Source of the DNA: Gammaproteobacteria bacterium
Lineage (GTDB): Bacteria > Pseudomonadota > Gammaproteobacteria > Eutrophobiales > Eutrophobiaceae
Assembly (NCBI GenBank): GCA_016198885.1
Contig: JACQHV010000169.1
Span: 1-14,319 of the forward strand
DNA: 14,319 nucleotides
Direction of reading: 5' to 3'
Below the pieces are notes generated by a model. That model searched no databases, was not told the origin of the DNA, and saw only the letters and a list, made by a program, of their open reading frames with translations. The translations under genes and the position numbers were made by a program. This document shows, in pieces, positions 6,562-14,319 of this stretch (the stretch's first letter is position 1; each line of letters starts with the position of its first letter).

Positions 6562-8280
6562 ATGATAAGAATTAAAAAAAGCAAATTAATCGATATTAGT
6601 TTAATACTGTTGATATTGTTATTAAATCCGATCGTCTCTACATTTATTTTTGAAACAAAATCAAGTCTGCCTGATACCTATGCATACATAGCACAGGCGG
6701 AAAACCTGTATAGAAATTTTCAATTCCATACAGGAGCCTGGGGTCATATCGATAATTCACTTATTCTGCCACCCCTATATCCATTGTTGATTGCATTTTT
6801 TATAACCTTTGGAATGAGTGGAATTGATTCTGCAATTTTAATCAGTCAATTGTCTGGATTTTTATTCTCCATATTTGCTTTTTTATATTTATGTGCATTT
6901 ACTAATCGTGTTGTTGCTGTCGTATCAGTTTTATCGATACAGTTATCATACATTTATTTCAACTTTGCATCATTGGCGTTAACAGAAGCATTATTTATGG
7001 CCCTGCTTTCAGGTACTTTGTTATTAATTTACAAATTTATTAATAAACCTGATAAAGCAATGTTTATCTATCCTGTAATTTTAGGAATCGCTTGTAGTCT
7101 CGTGTTTTTAAGCAGGGAAATAGGTATAACAATACTTATACTGGTTTTGATTTTCTCACTTTTTAATATCCTGCAAGAAGGTATCCATCCAGGCAATACA
7201 TCATACAAACAGGTAATCATGATTATTTTTGGATTTGGTATCTTGACTATTCCATATTACTACGCAAGGACGATACAGACAGGGCAAGATCCTTTATCGC
7301 GGAATTTCCGGCTGGGTGATTATATGGTTGAAATCAGTGATGTGCATATCATTAGAAAAATAGAAATGTTAAAAACCACGACCGTGAATACCTATATTGA
7401 TATATACAAAAACAGAAGGGAACTAATGGAATTGTTGCCCGATAGCTCTGAAATGCTTGGTTATGTCGTCTATGCAGACAATGACAAAGAGAAATATAAA
7501 ATTTACAGCAGAATCATTTCAACTATTCAAACACCGGAGAAATACATAGGGCAAATTTTTGATAAGTTAATACTCCTTAAGATAGGCGCAGGTACTGGTG
7601 TTTTTATATTATTTGTTATTCTGGGCATCACTGCTTTTTTATATCCTGTTTCTGCAAGGTCCCGCAGGACCAGAATAATTATTCCATTGTTTGTTGTGTT
7701 ATATTTACTTTTACTTGCTGTTTTCCCAAGTCAAATATCCCGTTATGTTGAAATTATCATCCCTTTACTGTTAATACATATTTGTCTTGAACTGTATGTG
7801 TTGATAGATTCATTTTCTGGTAAAAAAATGATGGGTAAAAACATAGTGACCGGGACTATACTCATCATATTCCCTGTGATTGTACTGGCCGGAAGCCCAA
7901 AGCTCTTCTATGATAAACAGATATTCTCACATAACGAGTTAGTCAATAAGAAACTGGACGAATTAAGTGCCGTAGTAAATGGGGAACCTGTATTTACACA
8001 ATTTCCCGCAGTTGCCTATTCGGTTGGAGGGCAATATCGGCTATTGCCGAATGATCGAATTGATAAAGTTGCACACTATGCCGGTAAAACCGGTGTTCGA
8101 TGGATGATGCTGGTTCTTGTTCCTGAAGAAAGAGAAGTTATACAGTATTGGAAAAATGCAAATGAGTGGATATTTCTTGGAAATCTTGAACAATACTATC
8201 CTGAGATTGTTGAATATTGTTGTGGATGGCATGATGATGAAAGTGAGTCTGACTGGAGATTATATTCGTTTAAATATTGA
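6562..8280 (+). CDS. Multi-pass membrane protein, probable GT-C (PMT/ArnT-like) glycosyltransferase
   Basis: The 572-residue integral membrane protein has about ten or more hydrophobic helices and a soluble C-terminal tail (last 100 residues or so). The first helix (about 10-30) is followed by a loop with LPDTYAYIAQAENL, where Asp38 occupies the place of the catalytic acidic residue of GT-C enzymes, then ILPPLYPLLIAFF (68-80). LALTEALFMALLSG (138-151) and VFLSREIG resemble other conserved GT-C segments. Such enzymes usually move a sugar from a polyprenyl-phosphate donor to lipid or protein on the outer face of the inner membrane; the substrate here is unknown. I prefer the ATG at 6562: the frame extends up to a TTG at 6444, but without a ribosome site and into the nadE spacer. 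The gene is unusually AT-rich (hand-counted lines 23% and 33% GC). It leads the cluster. Confidence 0.7.
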   Translation: MIRIKKSKLIDISLILLILLLNPIVSTFIFETKSSLPDTYAYIAQAENLYRNFQFHTGAWGHIDNSLILPPLYPLLIAFFITFGMSGIDSAILISQLSGFLFSIFAFLYLCAFTNRVVAVVSVLSIQLSYIYFNFASLALTEALFMALLSGTLLLIYKFINKPDKAMFIYPVILGIACSLVFLSREIGITILILVLIFSLFNILQEGIHPGNTSYKQVIMIIFGFGILTIPYYYARTIQTGQDPLSRNFRLGDYMVEISDVHIIRKIEMLKTTTVNTYIDIYKNRRELMELLPDSSEMLGYVVYADNDKEKYKIYSRIISTIQTPEKYIGQIFDKLILLKIGAGTGVFILFVILGITAFLYPVSARSRRTRIIIPLFVVLYLLLLAVFPSQISRYVEIIIPLLLIHICLELYVLIDSFSGKKMMGKNIVTGTILIIFPVIVLAGSPKLFYDKQIFSHNELVNKKLDELSAVVNGEPVFTQFPAVAYSVGGQYRLLPNDRIDKVAHYAGKTGVRWMMLVLVPEEREVIQYWKNANEWIFLGNLEQYYPEIVEYCCGWHDDESESDWRLYSFKY

Positions 8281-8352
8281 TACTGACTACGTATACTATT
8301 TCAACTTTGCATGTTGCAATTGATTCAATTAAATATCGGAACGGGTTTTACC

Positions 8353-8595
8353 ATGAGTTCAATTAATATATTTAAAGGATGTCTGTTTACCTTATTAGTA
8401 TTTTCAATTGTACCGGATGCACATGCTTATATCGATCCTGGCACCGGCAGTTTGCTTATACAGGGCTTGCTTGCAACGATTGCGGGTGCCATTGTTGCAA
8501 TTAAAATATATTGGCATCGTATTTTGACATTCTTCAGACTTAAACGGGACAAGGATAGAGATGATCTGGAAAACATGAACAGCAAGGAAGAGTGA
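8353..8595 (+). CDS. Small YIDPGTGS-motif secreted/membrane protein
   Basis: The 80-residue protein has a signal-peptide-like start (residues 1-25, ending PDAHA), then YIDPGTGSLLIQ (26-37), a hydrophobic helix (about 38-54, LLATIAGAIVAIKIYW) and a charged tail from KRDKDRDD onward. Similar small proteins with a YIDPGTGS sequence near glycan or sulfatase-like genes are familiar to me as uncharacterised. No function is known to me. The ATG at 8353 has GGAACGGG ending 7 bases upstream; an earlier in-frame ATG at 8311 would add 14 residues that break the signal peptide. Its stop overlaps the GTG start of the next gene (GTGA), so the two are likely coupled. It may be a small accessory subunit of the membrane enzymes beside it. 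Confidence 0.8.
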   Translation: MSSINIFKGCLFTLLVFSIVPDAHAYIDPGTGSLLIQGLLATIAGAIVAIKIYWHRILTFFRLKRDKDRDDLENMNSKEE

Positions 8596-9986
8596 TCAAT
8601 TTGCCAAGTGATCCAGGTTCGTTCCGGGACCCTGCAGGTACGGTATTACATATCAATAACAAAATTTACCGTACTGTCACACCATCAGGTGCGCAACAAT
8701 ATGAATTCGTACGTGATTCCGGGTTATTTGATGAGTTGATTCATGAAAATCTGCTTGTGCCATATAACGAGGTGAAACCGGATTCAATTCATTACAACTT
8801 CAAAGATGAAATACGTTACCTGTTGGAACTTCATAAACTTGATTTTATTTCATATCCATATGAATGGCCGTTTTCTGTTTTGCGAGCGGCAGCACTTTCA
8901 CATCTGAAAATACATTTAAAAGCCCTGGAAAAAGGAATAACGCTTTCCGATGCGACAGCGTTCAATATTCAATTTGATGGATCCAGGGCGGTATTCATAG
9001 ATCATCTTTCTTTTCAACGCTATCGTGCAGGGCAACTATGGTATGGTCATCGGCAATTTTGTGAGCAGTTTCTTAATCCATTACTGCTAAGAACAATGTG
9101 CGATATACCTCATAATGCCTGGTATCGATCCAACATGAATGGAATTACAGCAAATGATTTGAATACATTACTTCCATGGTACCGGAAGTTTTCACCTAAT
9201 ATTTTATTTCATGTAACCATGCATGCATTTTTCCAGAGAAAACATGATAATAAAAAACAAATGAAGATACCCACAGGCAGGTTACCATTGCCAACATTTA
9301 AAAATATGCTAATCAGGCTGCATGACTGGATTGAAAAATTAAAAGTTCCAACAAGCAACACCAGTGTCTGGAAATATTATTCGAAAAATACCGTATATCA
9401 GCCTGATGAAACAGCCGCTAAACAGGCTTTTATTCGAAACTACACTGAAAACGTAAAACCAGGGGTAATATGGGATTTGGGTTGCAATACCGGTGAGTAT
9501 TCATTTAGTTGTCTTGAATCTGGTGCGAAACTCGTTATCGGTTTCGATAGTGATCCTGATGTTTTGGATATCGCCTTTCTGAGGGCCAGAAAGGAAAATC
9601 TGTCATTTTTGCCACTCTATATGGATATTGCCAATCCAAGCCCATCCCAAGGGTGGGCTGAGGTAGAACGCGGAGGACTGAGTAAGCGCCAGATGCCGGA
9701 TGGTTTACTTGCACTTGCACTACTTCATCATCTCGTAATTGGACGTAATATACCATTGCAAGTCGCAATTAATTGGATCATTGATCTTGCACCAACTGGT
9801 GTCATAGAGTTTGTTCCTAAAAATGATCCTATGGTAAAAACATTACTTGCATTTAGAGAAGATATTTTCCCTGATTATACAGAAGAAAATTTTGTTGGTT
9901 TTACAAATAAAAAAGCCAGAATAATTAAAGAGAAAATTCTCACTAATGAAGGTCGTAAACTATTCTGGTACGAAAGACAGAAATAA
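8592..9986 (+). CDS. SAM-dependent methyltransferase with N-terminal kinase-like region
   Basis: The 464-residue soluble protein has two parts. The C-terminal half (about 280-464) is a class I methyltransferase: motif I WDLGCNTGEYS at 294-304, the acidic residue after strand 2 in GFDSDP (Asp319), and LALALLHHL near 375-385. The N-terminal half has SDPGSFRDPAG at 6-16 and GITLSDATAFNIQF at 115-128, followed by VFIDHLSF at 134-141. Asp120, Asn125 and Asp137 copy the spacing of the protein-kinase catalytic loop and DFG aspartate. Large methyltransferases of this kind are sometimes annotated as nodulation protein NoeA-like. GTG at 8592 gives a 4-base overlap with the small gene before it, but AAGGA is then only 3 bases upstream. 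TTG at 8601 would give MPSDPGSFRDPAG, perhaps the true start. The substrate is unknown, probably a surface glycan or lipid. Confidence 0.8.
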   Translation: MINLPSDPGSFRDPAGTVLHINNKIYRTVTPSGAQQYEFVRDSGLFDELIHENLLVPYNEVKPDSIHYNFKDEIRYLLELHKLDFISYPYEWPFSVLRAAALSHLKIHLKALEKGITLSDATAFNIQFDGSRAVFIDHLSFQRYRAGQLWYGHRQFCEQFLNPLLLRTMCDIPHNAWYRSNMNGITANDLNTLLPWYRKFSPNILFHVTMHAFFQRKHDNKKQMKIPTGRLPLPTFKNMLIRLHDWIEKLKVPTSNTSVWKYYSKNTVYQPDETAAKQAFIRNYTENVKPGVIWDLGCNTGEYSFSCLESGAKLVIGFDSDPDVLDIAFLRARKENLSFLPLYMDIANPSPSQGWAEVERGGLSKRQMPDGLLALALLHHLVIGRNIPLQVAINWIIDLAPTGVIEFVPKNDPMVKTLLAFREDIFPDYTEENFVGFTNKKARIIKEKILTNEGRKLFWYERQK

Positions 9987-10011
9987 TCAAAATTCTGCAA
10001 CATCAGAAGGT

Positions 10012-11790
10012 ATGACCAACTCCAGGACACAGCAGGTTTTAAAAACACTTGGCATGCCGGTCATTTTAGCAGCTAATATTTTTCTGTTTGTCCCATTCAC
10101 TATTTATATCGGCAACCTCGAAGAATTTACCATTCCCATCTGGTCGATCATGAGATTATTTTCCATACCCGCAATGATTGTTATCGGCCTGCTTATCATT
10201 ATGGGAGGATTCATGAGCAAGGCAGGTTACCGGCGTTACACTGTGCTCCTTGCAGTTGTAGGATTTCTCATATGGTTACAGGGTTCCATTCTGGTCTGGA
10301 AATATGGATTACTTGATGGCCTGAATATTGACTGGACACAAGCAACCTGGCGAGGGTGGATCGATCTCGGGATTTGGATCAGTGTCATTATATTAACCAT
10401 GGCATTTAATCATGTTATCGAAAAACCCGTTACTTATTTAGCTGTTACCATTTTTTCTCTGCAATTGATTATTCTTGCATTCACAGGTATCCAGAATGCT
10501 GACGGACTGCTCGAGAAGGCCCACTCATCTTCTTCACCTGATGCGTTGCGAGAGATCTACCGGTTTTCGTCCGGGCGTAATGTTTTGCACATCATACTTG
10601 ATGGATTTCAGGCGGATGTCTTCAGAGATATCATCAGCATCAGCGACGAACTGGAAGATGGACATTATCGGTCAGCACTGGACGGATTTATCTTTTTCGA
10701 AGAGCACATGGGTGTATTTCCTTCCACCTATTTATCGTTGCCGGCACTCCTGAGCGGTCAAATTTACCGCAACCATATGCTAAAACGGGATTTCATCAAA
10801 ACTGTTTTCGGTGGAAAAACGATACTGAACTCGGCATTTGAGAAGGGCTACGAAGTTGATCTGATCAGCGTGCCACCCATGATCGGTATGTTAACTATCG
10901 GGCATTATACTAACGCATATCTTATACCGAAGAACTATCATGTCACTGATAAGGAAAACGCGCTGGGTGATACCACCAAATTGTTTGATCTTACATTGTT
11001 CAGGATTGTTCCTCATTTCCTGAAAAAGCATATATACAATAACCAACGATGGTTCGTTCAAAACCATTTCAGGGATGCGGGAAGTGTGGGGTTTTTTATT
11101 CCGCACAATGCTTTTTTGAACAGTCTGACAAAGAACATGACCGCAGACCGATCGGCACCGGTATACAAGTTTTTTCACTTGATGAATACGCATGCACCTA
11201 TGGTGGCTAACAACGACTGTACGTATGCCGGCATCGCGCTTCCCAGAAGCAGATTGACGATAACAACACAATTGAAATGCAGCCTGGATTTCGTTATTGC
11301 ACTGTTAAACAGAATGAGGGAACTCGGGATATACGATAATTCCTTGATTATTATCATGGCGGATCATGGGGGTCACTTGCGCCCTTATCGGTTCAAACCT
11401 CAAAAGGTAATCGGGGTTAATGATACCTCTGAAGTAGATACTTTTATTGCGTCGATGGTAACACCGCTAATGATGGTTAAAGCGCCTGGATCTTCTGGTC
11501 CTCTCCGTATATCAGCTGCACCCACATCAATATTAGATACAGCGGCGACAATAAGTACAGTATTGAAATTGGATGAAGATTTTAATGGGCGTTCGATTCT
11601 TGATCTGTCTCCATCAGAACAACGTGAGAGAAGGCATTATTACTACGAATGGCGGCATGACGATAATGTGACTGAATACACAGGACCGATTCAGGAATTC
11701 CTGGTTAATGGTAGTGTATACGACAGAAAGAACTGGCGCTTGGGTAAAGAGTTTCTGCCCTCCGCAGGAATAGTATCAAGTGACAACTGA
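10012..11790 (+). CDS. Membrane-anchored sulfatase/phosphotransferase-like enzyme (alkaline phosphatase superfamily)
   Basis: The 592-residue protein has about five N-terminal membrane helices (roughly 14-34, 45-67, 78-97, 118-134, 139-160) and a large periplasmic catalytic domain from about 188. NVLHIILDGFQADVF contains metal-binding Asp197; FPSTYLSLPALLSG offers Thr239 as probable nucleophile; HLMNTHAP (His389, His394) and ADHGGH (Asp451, His452) complete the two-metal site. No Cys-x-Pro-x-Arg sulfatase signature is present, so a phosphoglycerol- or phosphoethanolamine-transferase-like or hydrolase role is more plausible than classical sulfate-ester cleavage. The ATG at 10012 places the first helix near the N-terminus, but AGAAGG is only one base upstream. 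An in-frame ATG at 9946 would overlap the methyltransferase by 41 bases. It is last in the cluster, 25 bases after the methyltransferase stop. Confidence 0.8.
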   Translation: MTNSRTQQVLKTLGMPVILAANIFLFVPFTIYIGNLEEFTIPIWSIMRLFSIPAMIVIGLLIIMGGFMSKAGYRRYTVLLAVVGFLIWLQGSILVWKYGLLDGLNIDWTQATWRGWIDLGIWISVIILTMAFNHVIEKPVTYLAVTIFSLQLIILAFTGIQNADGLLEKAHSSSSPDALREIYRFSSGRNVLHIILDGFQADVFRDIISISDELEDGHYRSALDGFIFFEEHMGVFPSTYLSLPALLSGQIYRNHMLKRDFIKTVFGGKTILNSAFEKGYEVDLISVPPMIGMLTIGHYTNAYLIPKNYHVTDKENALGDTTKLFDLTLFRIVPHFLKKHIYNNQRWFVQNHFRDAGSVGFFIPHNAFLNSLTKNMTADRSAPVYKFFHLMNTHAPMVANNDCTYAGIALPRSRLTITTQLKCSLDFVIALLNRMRELGIYDNSLIIIMADHGGHLRPYRFKPQKVIGVNDTSEVDTFIASMVTPLMMVKAPGSSGPLRISAAPTSILDTAATISTVLKLDEDFNGRSILDLSPSEQRERRHYYYEWRHDDNVTEYTGPIQEFLVNGSVYDRKNWRLGKEFLPSAGIVSSDN

Positions 11791-11795
11791 ATATT

Positions 11796-11870
11796 ATGGA
11801 AAGAAAAATCAGCGTTAACGAAATTATATTATTGGTTATAAGCACAACAGCCACCATGGTCCGTGCTTGA
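11796..11870 (+). pseudogene. Possible remnant of a small signal-peptide protein (24 codons)
   Basis: From the ATG at 11796 the frame reads MERKISVNEIILLVISTTATMVRA and stops. It resembles a signal peptide ending at Ala, in length and pattern much like the first 25 residues of the YIDPGTGS protein of this cluster. Two frames over, just past the stop, IDTLVTTIIAGNAV is reminiscent of the YID...LLATIAGAIVA part of that protein. This could be a decayed paralogue, or chance. There is no good ribosome site. Confidence 0.2.
11840..11868. repeat. Imperfect hairpin in convergent spacer
   Basis: AAGCAC (11840-11845) pairs with GTGCTT (11863-11868), and the loop holds the palindrome ACCATGGT (11853-11860). 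It lies 50-78 bases after the sulfatase-like stop. No T-run follows, so it is at best a weak bidirectional terminator. Confidence 0.25.
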
Positions 11871-12024
11871 TTATTGATACGCTGGTTACAACCATCATCG
11901 CCGGGAATGCCGTCTGATTTTGTTCAGTGTTCAGTTTTTGCACCGTTTATTTATACGTTATTCTGACCAGGCACTGGTAGTTATATAAATATTACAATTG
12001 GCTTTAACTGTATCTATACCTTGT

Positions 12025-14319
12025 TTAATTGTCATTGATTCCTGATTTTATTTCAAAAATATTACCTGATAATTGATGCGCAGCAAGACTATAAAGCATC
12101 AATACTGCAAGCGGAATATCTTCATTTCCATATAATCTGTCAACAAATTGTGTCCATAATTTATGGGCCGCCTGAAATTCCTGCAACTTAACCAGGGCCA
12201 ATAATAATGAGGCGAACTGAAAACGTTTTTGCGGCAAATCCGAGAAATTATCCTGTTTGAGTAACGCGAGGGAATTATCGGCAATGGCCTCGGCATCACG
12301 TTGGCTTAATGCCCTTGCAAGATTCAACCAGCGCTGCTGATCATTGTCCAAACCTTGTTCACAGTCCGGTGTAATTGCGTCCCAAATTTGATTCAATTCA
12401 TCCGGGGCGAGAAAAGGAAGGGTCACGCGTATTAATTGATATAACTCATTAATCCACATTTCCGGATGATTAATTGCTTCACAGGTTTCGGCAAGTTTAA
12501 TAAGCAATTCGAGCCTGCTGTAATCCGGGTATGAGGATTTACTGTTATGTCTATTATTTAAATAATCGAGTAAATTTCTGGCTTGATATGTAATTGCGCC
12601 GGTAGTAAATAAATATTCCGAATTTACCCGGGTAATCTCCTTATATTCATAAGCCGGCACAAGCATATTAATTAACGGGATTGAATCCAGTCTGATTCTG
12701 GTGAAATCATAAGCGTCCTCCTGTTTGAAACGTGCACGTGGAGCATTTAAATCAAGAATCGGAAAATAATCCGAGTTACTGGCAGGATTGTAAATATCAA
12801 TAAGCGGCCCAAAGAGATAATTATTTCCAATGAACCGCACCAGAATATCTTGTATATGTTGTATTTTCACAAGGGAGAGTTCATGTCTCATTTCATCAGA
12901 ATTGAAAATAACATCTTTCGGCAGATCAATCGTATGATTGTTTTTAGCAATTATTATCATGTCTCCATCATCAGCGGCAAATAGCGAGTAATCGGAAAAA
13001 TTATTCATTAATGCACGCAAGACGGAAAAAATTAATTGAGTATTAATCTCATAAGTCTGCAGCCATTGCACGAATATGCCATCTTCGGTCAAATAATTTT
13101 TTATATGATGATAAAACTCGTCGGTAAACAGACTTGAGACACCACTGATCCAGGGGTTTGAAGGTTCAGAGACGATGATGTCGTATTTTTTCTGATGAGT
13201 GGAGAAATAAGTTCTGGCATCTTCAATATGAAAATGACTACGGGGATCTGAGTAAGCACGTTCCACACGCGGGCGAAAGGTGTTGGCGCCTTCAATCATT
13301 GCTGGTTCAATCTCTATCGTATCTACGCGTTCAATTCCGGGCCATCCCAGCAGGATATGGGTTGTCAGGCCGGAACCCATTCCGATATTTGCCACTGTCT
13401 TTGCATCTGGATAGATGGAGATTGGTATTGCCGCGAGAAGGACCATGGTGGGTTCATCAGGTGCGATTGTTTCGTCTCCTTTCATGTTAATGGCGGCATC
13501 CGATTTACCGTTGGTTGAAATGACGGTCAAGCCGTCCTCCTGACCAATTACATGGACGGAAGAAGTTTTGCCATCTTTATGAAATAGTATTTTTTCATCT
13601 TCGGTCTGTGTCACTTTTCCAGTTCTATAGACTGATGAAGCCATTCGCCTGATATCGAAATTTGTCCATAATGAAACAGCACCAACGATGAGAGTGCACG
13701 TTACGATTGAGGCGAAAACCGGTTTACTCTTAAATGATGTGGCTTTGGCAAGCAATAACAGGCCAAGTCCAATGTCAAGACTACTTCCGACCAGCATGGC
13801 TCCCTTAAGGCCCAATAGTGGCATGCCAACAAAGACGGTAAAAATGACGCCGGCGATCGCGCCCAGGGTGTTACTGGCATACACCTGACCAATACTTTTT
13901 TCTCCCCATCCACGTTTTAACAGAATGAAGGTAAACAGCGGCAGGGTCATGCCGGCACAGAAGGTGGCCGGCAACATGACCAGGAGCGCAATGAAATGGC
14001 TGCTTATAGTAAATAAGTGATAACCGGCCTCGGTGCGATCCAGTGCTGACATGAAGAAGCCCATCAGATCGAAGGTGAAGTTATAGAATACAAGCGTAGC
14101 GAGTGCGAGAAGCCCCATGATTATTTGAATGCTGCCGACGGTTAGCAAGGGATCGGAAAGAAAATCGATACGCCGGCGTATCCACAAACCGCCGAAGGCA
14201 AGACCGGTGATGAAGGCGCTCAACATCAGTTCGAAAGAATGCGTACTTGCACCCAGCACCATGCTTAACATACGCAGCCAGGCGATCTCATAGATAAATG
14301 AGGCAGCACCGGTGATGAA
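12025..14319 (-). CDS. Fused MFS-type transporter / spermidine synthase-like protein (5' end beyond window)
   Basis: The visible part is 764 residues; the frame is open to the right edge, where FITGAASFIYEIAWLRMLSM is the typical start of the first membrane helix of this family, so the gene begins outside and the ATG at 14271 is internal. Counting from that ATG, membrane helices fill about 1-205, then a spermidine-synthase-like Rossmann domain follows: NIGMGSGLTTHILL (295-308), TIEIEPAMIEGA (318-329), IEDARTYF (349-356) and SEPSNPWISGVSSLFTDEFY (368-387). SEPSNPW replaces the catalytic Asp motif of true spermidine synthases, so polyamine synthesis is not assured. The last 200-250 residues are alpha-helical and TPR-like without clear homology. 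It is convergent with the surface cluster, and no functional link is evident. The exact role of the family is unclear. Confidence 0.88.
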   Translation of the reverse strand, partial: FITGAASFIYEIAWLRMLSMVLGASTHSFELMLSAFITGLAFGGLWIRRRIDFLSDPLLTVGSIQIIMGLLALATLVFYNFTFDLMGFFMSALDRTEAGYHLFTISSHFIALLVMLPATFCAGMTLPLFTFILLKRGWGEKSIGQVYASNTLGAIAGVIFTVFVGMPLLGLKGAMLVGSSLDIGLGLLLLAKATSFKSKPVFASIVTCTLIVGAVSLWTNFDIRRMASSVYRTGKVTQTEDEKILFHKDGKTSSVHVIGQEDGLTVISTNGKSDAAINMKGDETIAPDEPTMVLLAAIPISIYPDAKTVANIGMGSGLTTHILLGWPGIERVDTIEIEPAMIEGANTFRPRVERAYSDPRSHFHIEDARTYFSTHQKKYDIIVSEPSNPWISGVSSLFTDEFYHHIKNYLTEDGIFVQWLQTYEINTQLIFSVLRALMNNFSDYSLFAADDGDMIIIAKNNHTIDLPKDVIFNSDEMRHELSLVKIQHIQDILVRFIGNNYLFGPLIDIYNPASNSDYFPILDLNAPRARFKQEDAYDFTRIRLDSIPLINMLVPAYEYKEITRVNSEYLFTTGAITYQARNLLDYLNNRHNSKSSYPDYSRLELLIKLAETCEAINHPEMWINELYQLIRVTLPFLAPDELNQIWDAITPDCEQGLDNDQQRWLNLARALSQRDAEAIADNSLALLKQDNFSDLPQKRFQFASLLLALVKLQEFQAAHKLWTQFVDRLYGNEDIPLAVLMLYSLAAHQLSGNIFEIKSGINDN

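Larger units (their letters stand above)
11791..12024. other. Noncoding spacer between convergent genes
   Basis: These 234 bases separate the stop codons of the sulfatase-like gene and the MFS/spermidine-synthase-like gene. They contain a 24-codon reading frame, a 6-bp inverted repeat and no hairpin followed by a T-run, so a classical terminator was not found. No tRNA, IS end or longer coding frame is visible. The sequence could be gene debris. Confidence 0.6.

Noticed and set aside
10891..11271. 126-codon minus-strand reading frame
   Set aside because: It is antisense to the catalytic domain of the sulfatase-like gene, with no supporting motif or ribosome site.

Overview
The window looks like chromosomal DNA of a gammaproteobacterium of moderate GC content. 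The evidence is the order bamD / rluD-pgeF / clpB, the same block as in Escherichia coli (yfiO / rluD-yfiH / clpB), with good protein-level similarity throughout. Identification is from remembered family motifs; no database search was possible. Both ends cut through genes: clpB at the left and a fused MFS/spermidine-synthase-like gene at the right.

Positions 1-4804 hold housekeeping genes. On the minus strand, in transcription order, are rluD (23S rRNA pseudouridine synthase), pgeF (peptidoglycan editing factor, overlapping rluD), a glutamate dehydrogenase gene, and the 5' part of clpB. A convincing sigma-32 heat-shock promoter lies just upstream of clpB, next to a cluster of short CGTGAA repeats. 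On the plus strand, bamD (outer-membrane assembly lipoprotein) diverges from rluD across a 90-base spacer that carries two dyads. The insertion of gdhA between pgeF and clpB is the main difference from the E. coli layout.

Positions 4805-6436 hold nadE, a glutamine-dependent NAD+ synthetase, on the minus strand and convergent with bamD. Its 5' end faces a plus-strand cluster across a spacer with a perfect 13-bp direct repeat.

Positions 6562-11790 hold four same-strand, tightly packed genes that look like one operon: a multi-pass GT-C-like glycosyltransferase, an 80-residue secreted or membrane protein with a YIDPGTGS motif, a methyltransferase with an N-terminal region that has protein-kinase-like active-site spacing, and a membrane-anchored sulfatase/phosphotransferase-like enzyme. 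The first gene is markedly AT-rich. I infer a cell-surface glycan or lipid modification system. It has no name I recognise, and it is the most interesting part of the window.

Positions 11791-12024 are noncoding or decayed. From 12025 to the right edge, on the minus strand, runs a membrane protein fused to a spermidine-synthase-like Rossmann domain, with a C-terminal helical extension. No tRNA, rRNA, CRISPR array, transposase or phage gene was seen.
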